Positions 42,755 through 55,085 are shown, counted from the first letter of the stretch. The stretch: 64,000 nucleotides of DNA from Henckelia pumila (GCF_033568475.1 NC_133120.1:84400151-84464150); one strand, 5' to 3'. Numbers and translations are program-made. Notes: generated by a model from the letters alone, not told the origin.

Positions 42755-45700
42755 ATGGATGTTTTTGCGAGTCTGAGCAAAAAATGTGTAGAAATTGTTG
42801 GAAAACGGTGATCAGATCAATCAGAATTGATACCCGGTGCAGCGGAAGTTTTTTAAATTTTATATGGAATGATTCCATATCATGGGTATCAAAACTTTAC
42901 GATTAAATTGTGCGTGTAAAAATTAAATAACAATTAAATTTTTACCTTGAATCTCGAAACGAGATTATGGACACCAACAGATAACTCTGCTCTTGTTGTA
43001 TATCCCAGGAACTGATGGACGAACAATTCTTCAATCAGGTCCACGAACAGAAGTTCAATCCCTCTGATAGATTGCACTAGAAAATCTATCAGAAGTTTTC
43101 TACGAAGAGAATTAACGAATTTGATCCGTTAAACCAGACTGCAAATTCAAAATTCACAGGCTGGAATTTTAGAACAGAGAGGGAGGGGGCGGCGGCCACT
43201 ATGATGAAAACAGCTAGGGTTTTCGAAAATTTTGTGACCTCTGTTGTCTAATTTCTGTACTGCAATAACTTATTTATAATGTGGGCTGCTAACAGCTTAG
43301 GGCCCATTAGTCATAAGTTCAAGCCTGACAAGCAAAGCCCGCATGTTCAGAAATTAATATAAAATTCATCGTGACTCAGATTGATAAACCAATTTCACCA
43401 ATGTGCACAGAAACCATTTCTGCATCTTTTAAAGTCAAGATAAATTTTCTGAATCCGAATTCAGTGGTTTCCAAAAATGTCCATTACTATGTCATTTTAG
43501 GAAATCTTACTCCCTCTACTCTTAAATAAGAAGTCCCACTTCTTTATTCATTAAATTTAACTCTTTAAATTTAATTATCTCAACGGAGATTAAAAATCCA
43601 TTACTTGTGTGACCCTCAATGGTTCAGGGATACAGCTAGCCGTGGGCTCACAACTCCTTGTGACTCGGAACAACAATTTCCGACTTGTCCATCGAATCAT
43701 GGTAAGAGCGCCTAGCAACATCGCCCCATGATTCCCTAGGTATCACTGATAGTGCCTGCAAGAACCAATAGATTTTGGTTAGCGTACAGTACGGTCCCTT
43801 CATCCATATATCCCGATCGAATCAACAACTATTGGTAAATCGAGAGTCGTTCGAGATTCGATAACTATGCAATGCATCTTGAAGATCAAATAGTGACATC
43901 GCATGTGCTACTAAGAAACCATTTCTTAAAACACATCATGTACTCTGGCCAGAGATTCGTCACACTAATATCTCCTCAGATTGCATAGGATATCCACACT
44001 AGTAAGTATGTGGTGAATCCTTGACAACAAAGCATCGACTCCTATATGTGTCGTAACTGCACCCAATCCCGACACCTGATGACCCCAATAGAGTCGGTAA
44101 ACGAGTCAAATTACAGTACTAGCATATAGAGTCTCAATGATGTTTCAAGTAGTAAGGACTAATGGTGTACAACCAAAACCGCGGACTTTATCCACTCGAT
44201 AAGTGATAACCACTTGGAAAGTCCGGATAGGGTAGTTCGATCATTCATCGTATGAATATCCATTTGCATGCTTTGAACATCTCTATGTTCTATAGCAATG
44301 AAACGTGGTACTCGGCATCGCAAATGCTAGTCTCAATCTCGAGCGATCCTTATCCTTATTAACGGACGGCTCAATCGACTAGGAACTGTTTAGAATATAC
44401 AGTGACTATAAGATGTGTTTCATGATAACCATCCCCATGTGCCACCACATCTTACATACACTATGGTATATTCAAGGTCTTCATCTAAACATCTTATAGT
44501 ATGTCACAACATAATAATATGATAAAAGATAAAGTAAACGCCTTTATAAAAGTGTAAATTATATTAAACAAAAGATTGTTTATACATAGAGTCATAAAAG
44601 CCCTTAGCCACAAGTTGGCTCACCGGGAAACCACTCTTTCAAAAATATCTCCGGAATCCATTATACTTCAATATGTAGCTCTATTGCATAAGATGCTTGT
44701 GTCTTTGAATGATGATGATGATGATGTCCTTAATATGATTCATTTTCATATGTGTGTAAAGCTTACGACGATTGAATTGAGGGCAGAGAATAAAAATGAA
44801 CATTCAATAACTTGAATGATGGGAGGTAAAATACATTTATTATTATTTCACGTACATTATCCTATTTTGATTTGTTTAGTAACATGTTTAATAAAAAATT
44901 AAAGGTAAAATATTGTAGATTGCTTTGTATAAATTATCAATTAGCTGTTTTAAACCAAGATTAATTTTTAAAAATTTAAAATTTGTTTTTGTGGTTATTG
45001 CTCTTTTTTATCTTATTAATTGTATATTAAACTGGTAAGGGTTGATGAGGAAGACACGCAGTCGAAGAGTGACAACGAGGTTGAATAACCCCCTTGCGCC
45101 AATACTATAAATGCCTGGATTAATTGTATTCGTGGTGTAGGACAAACATTCAAGGGTGCTGGTGAATTTAGGAATTATTTGAAAAACTTTTCTGTTGCCA
45201 CAAGACGTTCATTTATGTATGTAAAAAATAACAGCGAGAAGGTTATTGTGATTTGTAGTGAAAAGAGCTGCGATTGGAGAATTTATGCTTCGAAACATAA
45301 AAGAGACAATATTTTTGCCATCAGAAAATGTAAACTGCAACATAATTATGGTGAAAATAATCTACGTAGCCGAGGGCATCCTAGAGCCGAAGCTCATTGG
45401 ATAGCGAATATTGTGAAAGAAAAATTGAGGGGAGAGCCCTATTATCGTCCGTGTACAATGCAGATGGACTTGCAAAGAGATTTTGGGGTAGAGTTAGAAT
45501 ATCACAAAGTGTGGAAGGGTAAAGAGTTGGCGATGCATGATATTCATGACACAGATGAAGGATGCTATGATAGATTAAGATGGTACTGTGCTGCTGTTAA
45601 AAATACTAATCCTGGTAGTATTGTAGAGTGTGAGATTGAACCTTTGACTAAAAAATTCAGACGGTTGTTCATTTTTTTCATGCATGTGTCGTCGGTTTTG

Positions 45701-46929
45701 TTAGTGGTTGTAGACCATTGATATTTTTGGATGGTACTCATATAAATAATAAGTATAAATTATGTATCTTAGTTGCTGTGTTGAAAGATGCGAACGATGA
45801 TCTTTTCACAATTGCTTATGCCATAGTAAATGCGGAGAATGATGCGAACTGAGACTGGTTTTGTTATCATTTGAGTCGTGTGCTTCTTTACTATCAATGC
45901 ATTCCATTCGACGAGTTCTCATTTTTCTCGGACAGACATCCCAGTATCATCAAGGCTGTGAATCAAGTATTGGTTGGGAGTGGTGATGCTTATTGTTTGA
46001 GACATTTAGTGGATAATTTCGTTAAGCAGGTAAATTCAAAATTACGTATCCTTGAGCAGTTTTACTTTAATTTTTTCATATTATCTGATCATTTTAAGCT
46101 CAATCTAAATTTTTATTAATTTTTTTAGGTGTTGAGAAGTTATCCCAGGCATAACAAAAAGCATTGGTCTTCGGTATTCAAGAAAGCTGCGCATGCTCCG
46201 TCTTTTCAAGAGTACGAGCAACATATAAACAATATATTAGAGTCAATGCCACTTTCCAGAGGGTTTATTGTAAATTCTGATCCACAGAGTTGGGCCAATG
46301 CATTGTTTGTTGGCAATAGATGGGGTGTTATAGATAACAATATAGCCGAGTGTTGGAATAGTTGGGTTAGGCCAGCTCGTCATATGCCTATTATTGCTAT
46401 GGTTGATCACATACGCGTGCATATAATGAAAATGATGCACCAACGACGTGAATCAACTTTAATCATGACCAAGGAATTAAGTCCAAGAAAAGATAAGTCT
46501 GTTGTAAGTGCATATATGGAATCCCGAACATTAAGAGTTCAGCGTTCGTGTGATTGGAAGTTTGAGGTTGTTGATGGTGAAAAGTCATTTGCCGTGGATA
46601 TGGCTTGTTCATGTAGAGTTTGGCAGATCAATAAGATTCCGTGCAAGCATGTTTGCTCTGCCATTGAGGCTAAATCTATGTCTGTGTATGATTTTTGTGA
46701 CAAGTATTTCAAGATCTTCGCGCTGCGTACAAAGGACATATCAACCTTTGACATCAGTGAGTCATGTGTTGCTGAATCCGATATAATCCAAGCTCCTTCT
46801 GTGCGTAGTCAGCTCGGTCGTAGAAGGACGAAGAGAATACCATCGCAAGTTAATACACGTGTCTCAACATGTGGTCGTTGTCATGCGAGAGGAGACAATA
46901 GACGCAGTTGCAAGGAACCTATAGATTAG
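42755..46929 (+). pseudogene. MULE-1 transposase, decayed
   Basis: Mutator-family transposase in pieces. The N-terminal PB1-like part runs from about 42755 (MDVFASLSKKCVE), is split by the LTR insertion, and resumes at 44646 (ISPESIILQYVALLHKMLVS). The DNA-binding part starts near 45120 (GVGQTFKGAGEFRNYLKNFS, CDWRIYASK). The DDE core shows FLDGTHINNKY (Asp at 45730), SDRHPSI (Asp at 45931) and NNIAECWNSW (Glu at 46348), so the catalytic triad codons survive. A SWIM zinc finger follows (CSCRVWQINKIPCKHVC). The final knuckle CGRCHARGDNRRSC has Asp where His is expected. There is a GT-AG intron at 46030-46128. Defects: TAA at 45086, a frameshift in a T-run near 45672, and TGA at 45850 in place of Trp. 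It is not functional. Confidence 0.9.
42796..44641. repeat. LTR-like insertion (probable solo LTR) in the MULE-1 transposase
   Basis: A 1846-bp block starts TGTTGGAAAACGGTG and ends CCACTCTTTCA, i.e. TG...CA. It is flanked by GAAAT (42791-42795) and AAAAT (44642-44646), a 5-bp duplication with one mismatch. Removing it restores a continuous reading frame through the transposase N-terminus, which fixes the borders independently. It has no coding domain; its mixed composition and the CTTATAGTCACTGTATATTC-like stretch recall LTRs common in dicots. The superfamily is not determined. Confidence 0.7.
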
Positions 46930-47423
46930 CTGTAATTGGTTAAAAATATGATGTTTCAATTATTTTTTATTTGCATAACTTTTTTAATAGAACTTATTTA
47001 GAAATTAATCTTGACTGTTCAAAAAATATGCAGGAAAAAGCGATTACTGGAAGGTGTTTCGAGCATGAAATTTCCCTTGAAAAGGCACACACGTTCGAGT
47101 GGAAGCATTGCTGGATTGCACTTGGTTTGAGACTTTTGTGGAACCATCCGCTGTCACATTTTAACTTGAGCTGGGGTCGTAGTGTAGTTACGTGTATTGT
47201 GTTGTCTTAAGTTCTTCTGAAACCAACTCTGTTTATGGTAAAAAAATATGTAATGTTTGAATTTGAGAAATGATCTTTGTCATTACTGTTTCAGTGAACG
47301 ATTTCTTCTCAGTTAACTAGTCAAATAAGTCGTTGCTTTAAATTTTCAAATGGCAGGTGCTAACTGATATGTATTTCGTACAACTTGTATTTAATATGGA
47401 ATAAAGCTGCATAAATTTGGAAC

Positions 47424-47871
47424 TTAATGTCTGATTATTACAATAAACAGTGCTACAAGTAATATTAGCACAAGAACGAAACATGTGCAACCAAAACAAC
47501 AACATATTTCTATAACATGGTCATGCACTGGTGCACTAGTAGGCTGGTTGTGTAGCGCCTCAGAGGACGAATAGTCATTATGCTTGTAATTCAACTGTTC
47601 CGTTGAATCATGGATGGAGGAGGATGCAAATTGTTGAGGCATTGAATACATGCAGCTCTTTTTACCTCGCTTACTAGTGTTTGGTTTCAACTTTGAGAAT
47701 TTTTGAAGATATTCACCGTGATAATCATCGTACCAGAAAAAGCGATCTTGATGTTGCAGCTCACGAGGACAGAGGTAATACAACCCTCCCAGGCGGGTCG
47801 AACGTGGTTCGGCTCTTCGTAATATCATTTCTCCAAAACCACATAGACATTGTGGTGCAATATTCATTTCC
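47424..47871 (-). CDS. MULE-1 GRF zinc-finger protein with C-terminal membrane segment
   Basis: A minus-strand frame open from 48053; the likely start is MEMNIAPQ at about 47871. The N-terminus is a GRF-type zinc finger: CLCGFGEMILRRAEP, GGLYYLCPRELQHQDRFFWYDD, where a usual fourth ligand Cys appears as Asp in HQDRFF. A polar linker follows, then a strongly hydrophobic C-terminus (CFVLVLILLVALFIVIIRH), a probable tail anchor. Small GRF-plus-membrane proteins are frequent in plant genomes and are often transposon-linked; their role is not known. It lies downstream of the convergent transposase. Intact frame, but a missing zinc ligand makes it doubtful as a functional finger. Confidence 0.65.
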
Positions 47872-48054
47872 ATTGTGCTCGATCTTGAAAACTGAAATTT
47901 TATTTTGAAAAGCAAAACCCTAACTAATCTGGAACCAAGAAGCGAATGGAAGAGATGATGTGTACCGACAAAGCTTAATAATGAAGGGTAGGTGGTGGTC
48001 AAAGTCTTTAATTGGTCAATGTCCACTAAAGTAGTGTGCTGCTCGTGGCCCACA

Positions 48055-50110
48055 ATGTGTGTTCTACAATAGGAACATATTGTTCTCGATTAAATGACCT
48101 TTATCCCATCCACTCGTGCTAGTTGTGCTCGATCTCACGGTCATTTGTTCCTAAATTTGAGTGAAATTAAAGTAAATTTTAGTCCTCAAATTGTTATTGT
48201 AGACAAGAAACAATCATATGAAGCATCTTGGTGCATTCCCACAATGTTTGTCCTACAATCGGAATACATTGTTCTCGATTGAATGACATTTATCTCATCG
48301 TTCTTTACTAGTTGTGTTCGATCTCTCGGTCACATGTTCTTAAATCTGAGTGAAATTAGAGTAAATGGCAGTCCTCAAATTGCTGAATTAGACGAGATAA
48401 AATCATATGAAACATCTCGCGGGTTTATAATTTGGTAAACATACCACTATAGTATACATGGGTTGTTAGTGGACATCCACAAATGGTGCCCTCCTTGGAT
48501 CATCATCAATGTCTTTCTCCTACACTTTAGACAAAGTGGGGCACAAGACATTACAAGACAAATACTTGGGTGATGATTCCACCATTCTCTAGAGATTGAA
48601 ATATCCTCTTCAATTGTGTCATGCATCGTATTGTACAATCTTGGAGCATGTTCACAAGGACATGTCATCTTGTACCGTAATTCAAGAAGATTGTTCCAAA
48701 TTAGTAAAGGATTGTTCTACATAACTGAAATTTTGATCCAAATCCACTTCCACTAGGGGAGTGTGATCTTCATGTCCTACAATGTTTGTCCTACAATCGG
48801 AATACATTGTTCTCGATTGAATGACATTTATCCCATCGTTCTTTACCAGTTGTGTTCGATCTCTCGGTCACATGTTCTTAAATTTGAGTAGAATTAGAGT
48901 AAATGACAGTCCTCAAATTGCTGAATTAGACAAGATAAAATCATATGAAACATCTCGCGGGTTTGGAATTTGGTAAATATACCACTATAGTATACATTGG
49001 TTGTTAGTGGACATCCACAAATGGTGCCCTCTTTGGATCATCATCAATGTCTTCCTCCTATACCTTAGACAAAATGGGGCACAATACATTACAAGACAAA
49101 CACTTGGGTGATGGTTCCACCATTCTCTAGAGATTGAAATATCCTCTTCAATTGTGTCATGCATCGTATTGTACAATCTTGGAGCATGTTCACAAGGACA
49201 TGTCATCTTGTGCCGTAATTCAAGAAGATTGTTCCAAATTAGTAAATGATTGTTCTACATAACTGAAATTTTGATCCAAAGCCACTTCCACTAGGGGAGT
49301 GTGATCTTCATGTCCCACAATGTTTGTCCTACAATCGGAATACATTGTTCTCGATTGAATGACATTTATCCCATCGTTCTTTACTAGTTGTGCTCGATCT
49401 TTCGGTCACATGTTCTTAAATTTGAGTGGAATTAGAGTAAATGGCAGTCCTCAAATTGCTGAATTAGACGAGATAAAATCATATGAAGCATCTCGCGGGT
49501 TTGGAATTTGGTAAATATACCACTATATTATACATTGGTTGTTAGTGGACATCCAAAAATGGTGCCTTCCTTGGGTCATCATCAATGTCTTCTTCCTACA
49601 CCTTAGAAAAATGGGGCACAATACATTACAAGACAAACACTTGGGTGATGGTTCCACCATTCTCTAGAGATTGAAATATCCTCTTCAATTGTGTCATGCA
49701 TTGTATTGCATAATATTGGATCATGTTCATAAGGACATGTCATCTTGTGCCGTAATTCAAGAAGATTGTTCCAAATTAGTAAAGGATTGTTCTACATAAC
49801 TGAAATTTTGATCCAAAACCACTTTCACTAGGGGAGTGTGATCTTCATGTCCTACAATGTTTCTCCTACAATCGGAACACATTGTTCTCGATTGAATGAC
49901 ATTTATCCCATCGTTCTTTACTAGTTGTGCTCGATCTCTCGGTCACATGTTCTTAAATTTGAGTGGAATTAGAGTAAATGGCAGTCCTCAAATTGCTGAA
50001 TTAGACAAGATAAAATCATATGAAACATCTCGCGGGTTTGGAATTTGGTTTAGACTAAATATGAAACAACTCACGGGTTTAGACAAAATATGAAACAACT
50101 CACGGGTTAT
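48055..50110. repeat. Tandem array of about 538-bp units inside MULE-1
   Basis: The marker CCTACAATCGGAAYACATTGTTCTCG recurs near 48251, 48789, 49326 and 49864, with a diverged, shorter copy near 48059. The array therefore has three full units of about 538 bp plus partial units at both ends. Units are about 95 percent alike by eye. Minus-strand 73-codon frames (48447-48668, 48985-49206) recur once per unit and have no known domain. The array lies between the GRF gene and the Ulp1-type gene. Confidence 0.9.
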
Positions 50111-50320
50111 CCACAAATGCTGCCCTATCACTGCAATCGCACCACACAAGAGAGATTATTCCATTTGTTGAGGAGATTATTCTTAATATGTTATAATATA
50201 TTCCTGAATTCAATTCTACAAAATATGAGGCTACTCGAACTTGTTTCTTCCCAAATGGAGTTTTAAAAAATAATATAAACAGACTTACGTACTATAGATT
50301 ATTCCATCAATCACAAAAGC

Positions 50321-53300
50321 TTACAAAGACATTTGATCACAATTGTTTTTGAGCAATCCCCTTTCATGAGATAAAATACTTGCAGCCAGTCGAGCACGAT
50401 ATGTGTTCATCTTCACTGTATTCTGATATTCCCACATCTCAGCCGAGTCACAGGCTAGACACTCTACCCACATGCATGCAAAAACACCACAATCAAGCGA
50501 TTCACCTTGATGACGCGTACGTTCTCTCAACACATTAGAGTCGGGTATGACAAAATTTGAATTATGGCGAACCCAACCAACCAGAAAACGTGTCTTCAAA
50601 GATAAAGATTATTAAAAAACATTCATACAAATCACATGACATGACACAATAAAGACTCACCAAAGTTCTACACGACCCTAAGTTGAAAGAATCGTGAAGT
50701 GAATTCCACATTTTGAATATCCTCTCTTTTACTTGAAATACTAGCAAAAACCAATGCACTCTGATATTAATTAGAAAAATGAGGTATTTGCATCTCTTGA
50801 ACGTATCTCCGTTAATTTTTTGAAAACAAAACTTAGAGGCAGCGGAGAGTCCCGCAAAAAATGAGTCGTAGTCATTGTTCTGGACCTTAATTTTTTTTTC
50901 GACTCTTCCAAGGAGATTAAACACTTCTCTCTACGTTAGACAAAACAAAATAACATTAAAAACCAGAAACTAACTCAAATGTATACTAACTCACCGATCA
51001 TGCTTTTATATTTCTACTAACCTGCACTAAAGTGTCCATGAAAAATATTTCATTTCCTTTATCCACACGGTATTTTTCCATCATTCGCATTTGAACATTG
51101 ATAATTTCATGGCTAACAAGCTTACCAAACAAGAAACCACAGAACACGAACCCTGACATATGGACAATTTTATCTTGCCAAACACCGAGACTTCAAAAAT
51201 AAATGAATTCTGTTGTATTAAAAATGATTCTAAAAAAAGTTATAAACAAATAGAGCGAGCTTTCAGTGAGAAAATTCATATGTGATGTCATCCCTAGAAA
51301 GATAATCCGTCAACAACTTTTTTTCTTCGGCAGTGGATTCTTCATGTCCACAGAAATATGTTCTACCTTGATATTGACTAGTCCACTGGTTACTCAAATC
51401 ATTATTTTCTTCAAGCTGAACATCAATTATTTTTCCTCTCTACGGCAGAATACACAAACATGGTCAACATCAGTAACACGAAGTAAAATATAGGACCTCA
51501 AAATCAAATAACCAAGGTTAAAGTTGATTTCGAGCAAAGTCAAACCTTTTTCCTAACCTTCCTCTTGGGTGTGGTACTAGGTGGAGTCACAAACATTGAT
51601 GATTTTCTTTTCTTCACTCGATCATCCCTCGTTCGAACATTATCGACGATGGAAGATTGTAAATTAGTGTTTTTCGCAACCTTCTTCGAATTATCATCAC
51701 TCTCGTCGATCCCACCACTTTTGTCAGAGGTATAGTCACCAGTATCCCTTTCAAACACATTGGTTAATGCATGTGTTGAAATATCAACCTCAGAAACATT
51801 ATTTTACTTAACGACTTTTGATACAAGTTTATCCAATAATTGATCAATCTCATTCAAATCCTCAGTACAAGAATTTTGTTCATCGGCTTCGGTACTTTTC
51901 GTTCCCACGTGACCACTTTCTGCATTTTTTCCACCCTCAGGCTCAGCACCAACAACACTTTTTTCATTTCCAATATCCAATCCATCATCACATGCATCTT
52001 CACCTATCTTCAATTCAGCAATATCTGGAACATTGGTCTTATCCAATTCACCAACAACACTTTTTCCCTTCACCGAGTAATCAACACAATTTTTGACAGG
52101 CACATCAACAAAATCATATAACTTACCACGTAGGTCATGACTCACACTCAACTCCTCTTTCTCATTGGTTTCATTGATTCCATCAGCAGTGTCATCAACA
52201 CTCAGATCATTATCAACTACAATATCCTTGTCTTTGCGATTTCGAGCAACTTCTTTCTCCAAAACCAGATTTTCTTTCAAATCAACCAGCTTTCTTTTAG
52301 CTCCAACTCTCTCACGTTTCAACTGCGCACAAATTATTTTCAATATTTTAATCTCAACCATTTGTTTATTCACAGTTTTTTCTAGTTCATAATTTTCTCT
52401 CTTGCCTCCTTGTTCCTTCAAAACTGGCAGCAACAACTAAAACAATAAATAATTTAATGAAGAATGTTTATTTTTTCTAAAACGTGAAATAAAGGATACT
52501 ACTCAAATTACCTTGTTCTCCAACGACATTTCCTCCTCAGAAAAGAGATGTATTGACAAAATCTGATCCAAAAACAAATATATATAATGCAAAGCTCTAG
52601 CATTCGAAATATGATTAGTAAATAAAAAGATACCTTGGTTGACGATATGGCATCAAAAGCCACTTTAGCTTTCACAGCATCCAACTGGATCTTGCTTCTT
52701 CCAAAACAAAACAGGCGGGGGCAGATATGAACACCACGTGGTACGGCCAATGACGACACTCTCTCATAGAACCAAGCCTAAGCAAAAAATCATATAAGTG
52801 AACAAATTCAAAAACCTAATAGCACAATAACTGAGTTAATTATATACTCACCATCAATCCAACAGTGCAACCATCCAAATACAGTTTACTCGCTTGATTG
52901 TCTAATTCTCGGTATAAAAACCGAAACGTAGCATCTCTCCAACCAAACTCAAAAAAGTGCTCAGTTCATCAATATAAGGAAAGATAAAAGCAGGAGTCAT
53001 GTATTTACCAGTTGAGAATATTACAGAATTAAATATGAACAAAATGAACATTCGAAAAAAATCATCAATGTCTGCTTCGACAGTACTACTCGCAAGTGAA
53101 ACAAGCTTCTTTTTTATAACAATCCTGTGAGTGTTGCTTATTTTTCCTCCGAAGTGTCGAGACAGAAAGCTTGATTCAAGCTTGAGGTCCAAATCAACTT
53201 GTTGACCTCTCTGATGCAAACCAAGCACGATGGAGAAGTCTCTTGAAGTGAAAGGAATGGAAATATCACCACCAAAAACGAACAAGCATGAATGACTATC

Positions 53301-53564
53301 AAATCTTTTAAACAGATAGTCTACCCTGCCACTACTCATAGGTAGAACAGGCATGTCTATCCATTTACCCACTGGAGTTTCTTTTATTCTGCTCATTTGT
53401 TCATTCCCTATGACCAGCTTCAACTCCTCCATAATTTTTTTACAATAGGCAGGGGAACATCGAGTAAATATAACCTTGCCACTTTTGATCGACTCAAAAT
53501 GATCACATATTTCCTCTTCATCAGCCATTTCTAATATTTCAAAATCATTACAAAATTTATTCAT
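50321..53564 (-). pseudogene. MULE-1 Ulp1-like (C48) cysteine-protease gene, damaged
   Basis: Multi-exon minus-strand gene of the transposon-carried ULP family; relatives of the protease domain process SUMO or ubiquitin-like proteins. The first exon (from 53564) has a DUF1985-like domain (FVFGGDISIPFTSRDFSIVLGL). Following exons encode AWFYERVSSLAVPRGVHI (about 52650-52780), a charged coil (52436-51804) and a basic linker (51758-51540, KKRKSS, PKRKVRKK). The C48 core follows: VHWFLLVFQVKERIF with the catalytic His at 50754-50756, KMWNSL with Asn (50703-50705) where the triad Asp is expected, an intron 50592-50660, then QGESLDCGVFACMW with Gln and catalytic Cys (50489-50491). A TAA at 51804 interrupts the linker and a frame change lies near 52950. 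Probably inactive. Confidence 0.82.
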
Positions 53565-54304
53565 TATAAAAATAACAGAATGAAATATTGCATGGAAAAG
53601 AACATAAACTTCAAATTTGGGAACAATTGGAAATTCTATATCGAAATTTGTCGATTGTCCTCAACAATATAACATTGTTGAATATATATTCAATAAATCA
53701 AAAAATCATAACAACATAACAATATAACATTCATTTACCAAGATATACTTCAAAAACAATTTCAAGAACAAAACCCTAAAAATTGGGGATAAATAATTTA
53801 AACCGAGGAACTGTCAAAATTAAATACAAAAATTAGGAATAATGATGCGAATGCTTCGACAAATATATGCAAACAAGAACGGTATCAACACATTTGAGCC
53901 ACAAAACCCTAAAACTAGTGGAAATACATAAATATTAAAGATTCATACAATGAGGAGCAAAATAATTTCTCTAAACGAACAATTTTCTCAATTACTCGAG
54001 ACAAATCATATATAACGGCCGATTTAAAAAATTAAAATAGGGTTCACCTATTTTTGATTTCTTCGAATTCTTCACAGTGCTCGATTTCTTCTCCTTCCTC
54101 ACTCCACAAGCTCCTTCAACTGACTTATCTTTTGAGTGTCTGCTTCGTCTCGTCTTCGGTGCCATTTTCTGAGCTCAAAACCTTGTCGCAAAAGATCACT
54201 GCTTTCGCGCGAGAAGAATCAGTTGAGAGAGGGAGGGAAACTACCGATCGTCCCTGTTTTCTGGGTTTTTTTTTTTTTAATTAAAGTGAGGGGTAGTGTT
54301 GGGT
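53565..54304. other. MULE-1 right flank, probable Ulp1-gene promoter and leader
   Basis: Noncoding sequence between the first recognised Ulp1 exon and the right terminal repeat. The plus-strand frames at 54054-54339 have no domain. On minus, a first exon rich in basic codons (KDKSVEGACGVRKEKKSSTV-like, about 54060-54170) is possible but unproven. Confidence 0.45.
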
Positions 54305-54460
54305 GTTTAAATGATTTTAGGGGCATTTTGGTAAACTGACCGAAATAGGGAATTGTAACAAACATCAGGCTTGTGTCAGGGATTTAGAACAAATAATTCC
54401 TGAAACGGGGATTGAGGAAGAATTCATGTTTTCTTTTCGGGATTTATCACAAATTCTTCC
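54305..54460 (-). repeat. MULE-1 right terminal inverted repeat
   Basis: Inverted partner of 41838-41992. Ends ...CACAAATTCTTCC, directly followed by target duplication TTTAAATAA. Confidence 0.85.
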
Positions 54461-54469
54461 TTTAAATAA

Positions 54470-55076
54470 TAAGTTTAATTAACCTGTAATTAAGATTGTA
54501 AACTTGGCATGCTCTTATTCCAGGTTAAGATTATAAATTTGAGTCTAATTATTTTCAAAAGCTGGCTAAAGAAAAAATGATTGTTTAAGTCCATATATAT
54601 AATTTGACTTCGGAATGATTTTATTCAGTTAACGTAGGATATCTAATCATTTATCGAGTATACGTATTTGAATACAATCAAATACACTTGTACTCAATTC
54701 ATTCGCAGATGCTTTTTTTTTTTAAAACAAAATTTGACCGAGATAATTTATGTGCGCATGATTATAACCACTATCTCCACCAAATAAAATGTGACGATGA
54801 GGTAGGAGTAAAAAAGAAGACGAGGATTTCAAGATTGGCCGATTGGCACTTCTACGGTTTGATAGAATTTTTAAGAAATATTTTTAGATTTTAAATTAAA
54901 TTTTCAAAATTTTGTTTAGAAAAAGCTGATAATTAGTTTTTCCTAAAAGTCCCCCAAACACTACCTAGCTAAGGTTCTAGCTAAATAAGTTTTTACATCC
55001 AATCATCATCAAAATACATGAAAAATGTCAGATGTATACCTTGGTTTACACCAATTTATAATTTTTTTCATTAAAT
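54470..55076. other. Spacer between the two MULEs
   Basis: About 600 bp of AT-rich sequence with no gene, RNA or clear repeat. It is presumably the original host sequence between the two insertion sites. Confidence 0.6.
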
Positions 55077-55085
55077 ACAAAACAA

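Larger units (their letters stand above)
41838..54460. mobile_element. MULE-1: 12.6-kb Kaonashi-like Mutator element with Ulp1-type gene
   Basis: A perfect 9-bp target duplication TTTAAATAA bounds the element (41829-41837 and 54461-54469). Terminal inverted repeats of about 155 bp (41838-41992 and 54305-54460) start CGGAAAATTTGTGATAAATC and GGAAGAATTTGTGATAAATC and share TTTACCAAAATRYCCCTAAA. Inside, a MULE transposase reads plus (42755-46929). On minus lie a GRF zinc-finger protein (47424-47871) and a Ulp1-type cysteine-protease gene (50321-53564). A captured Ulp1-like gene beside a MULE transposase is the mark of the Kaonashi group known from Arabidopsis. A later LTR insertion (42796-44641) and many stops show the transposase is dead here. 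Length is unusually large for a MULE. Confidence 0.9.

Noticed and set aside
47681..47908. Plus-strand frame opposite the GRF zinc finger
   Set aside because: Antisense shadow; the minus frame has the domain.
48447..49206. Repeated 73-codon minus frames beginning MTCPCEHAP
   Set aside because: They recur because the 538-bp unit recurs; no domain. Kept only as a property of the array.
48055..50110. CRISPR-like array
   Set aside because: Units are 538 bp with no spacer-repeat alternation, and the DNA is plant nuclear.
51804..52436. Charged coiled-coil frame as an independent gene
   Set aside because: It lies between DUF1985-like and C48 exons on the same strand and is better read as the linker of the Ulp1-type gene.
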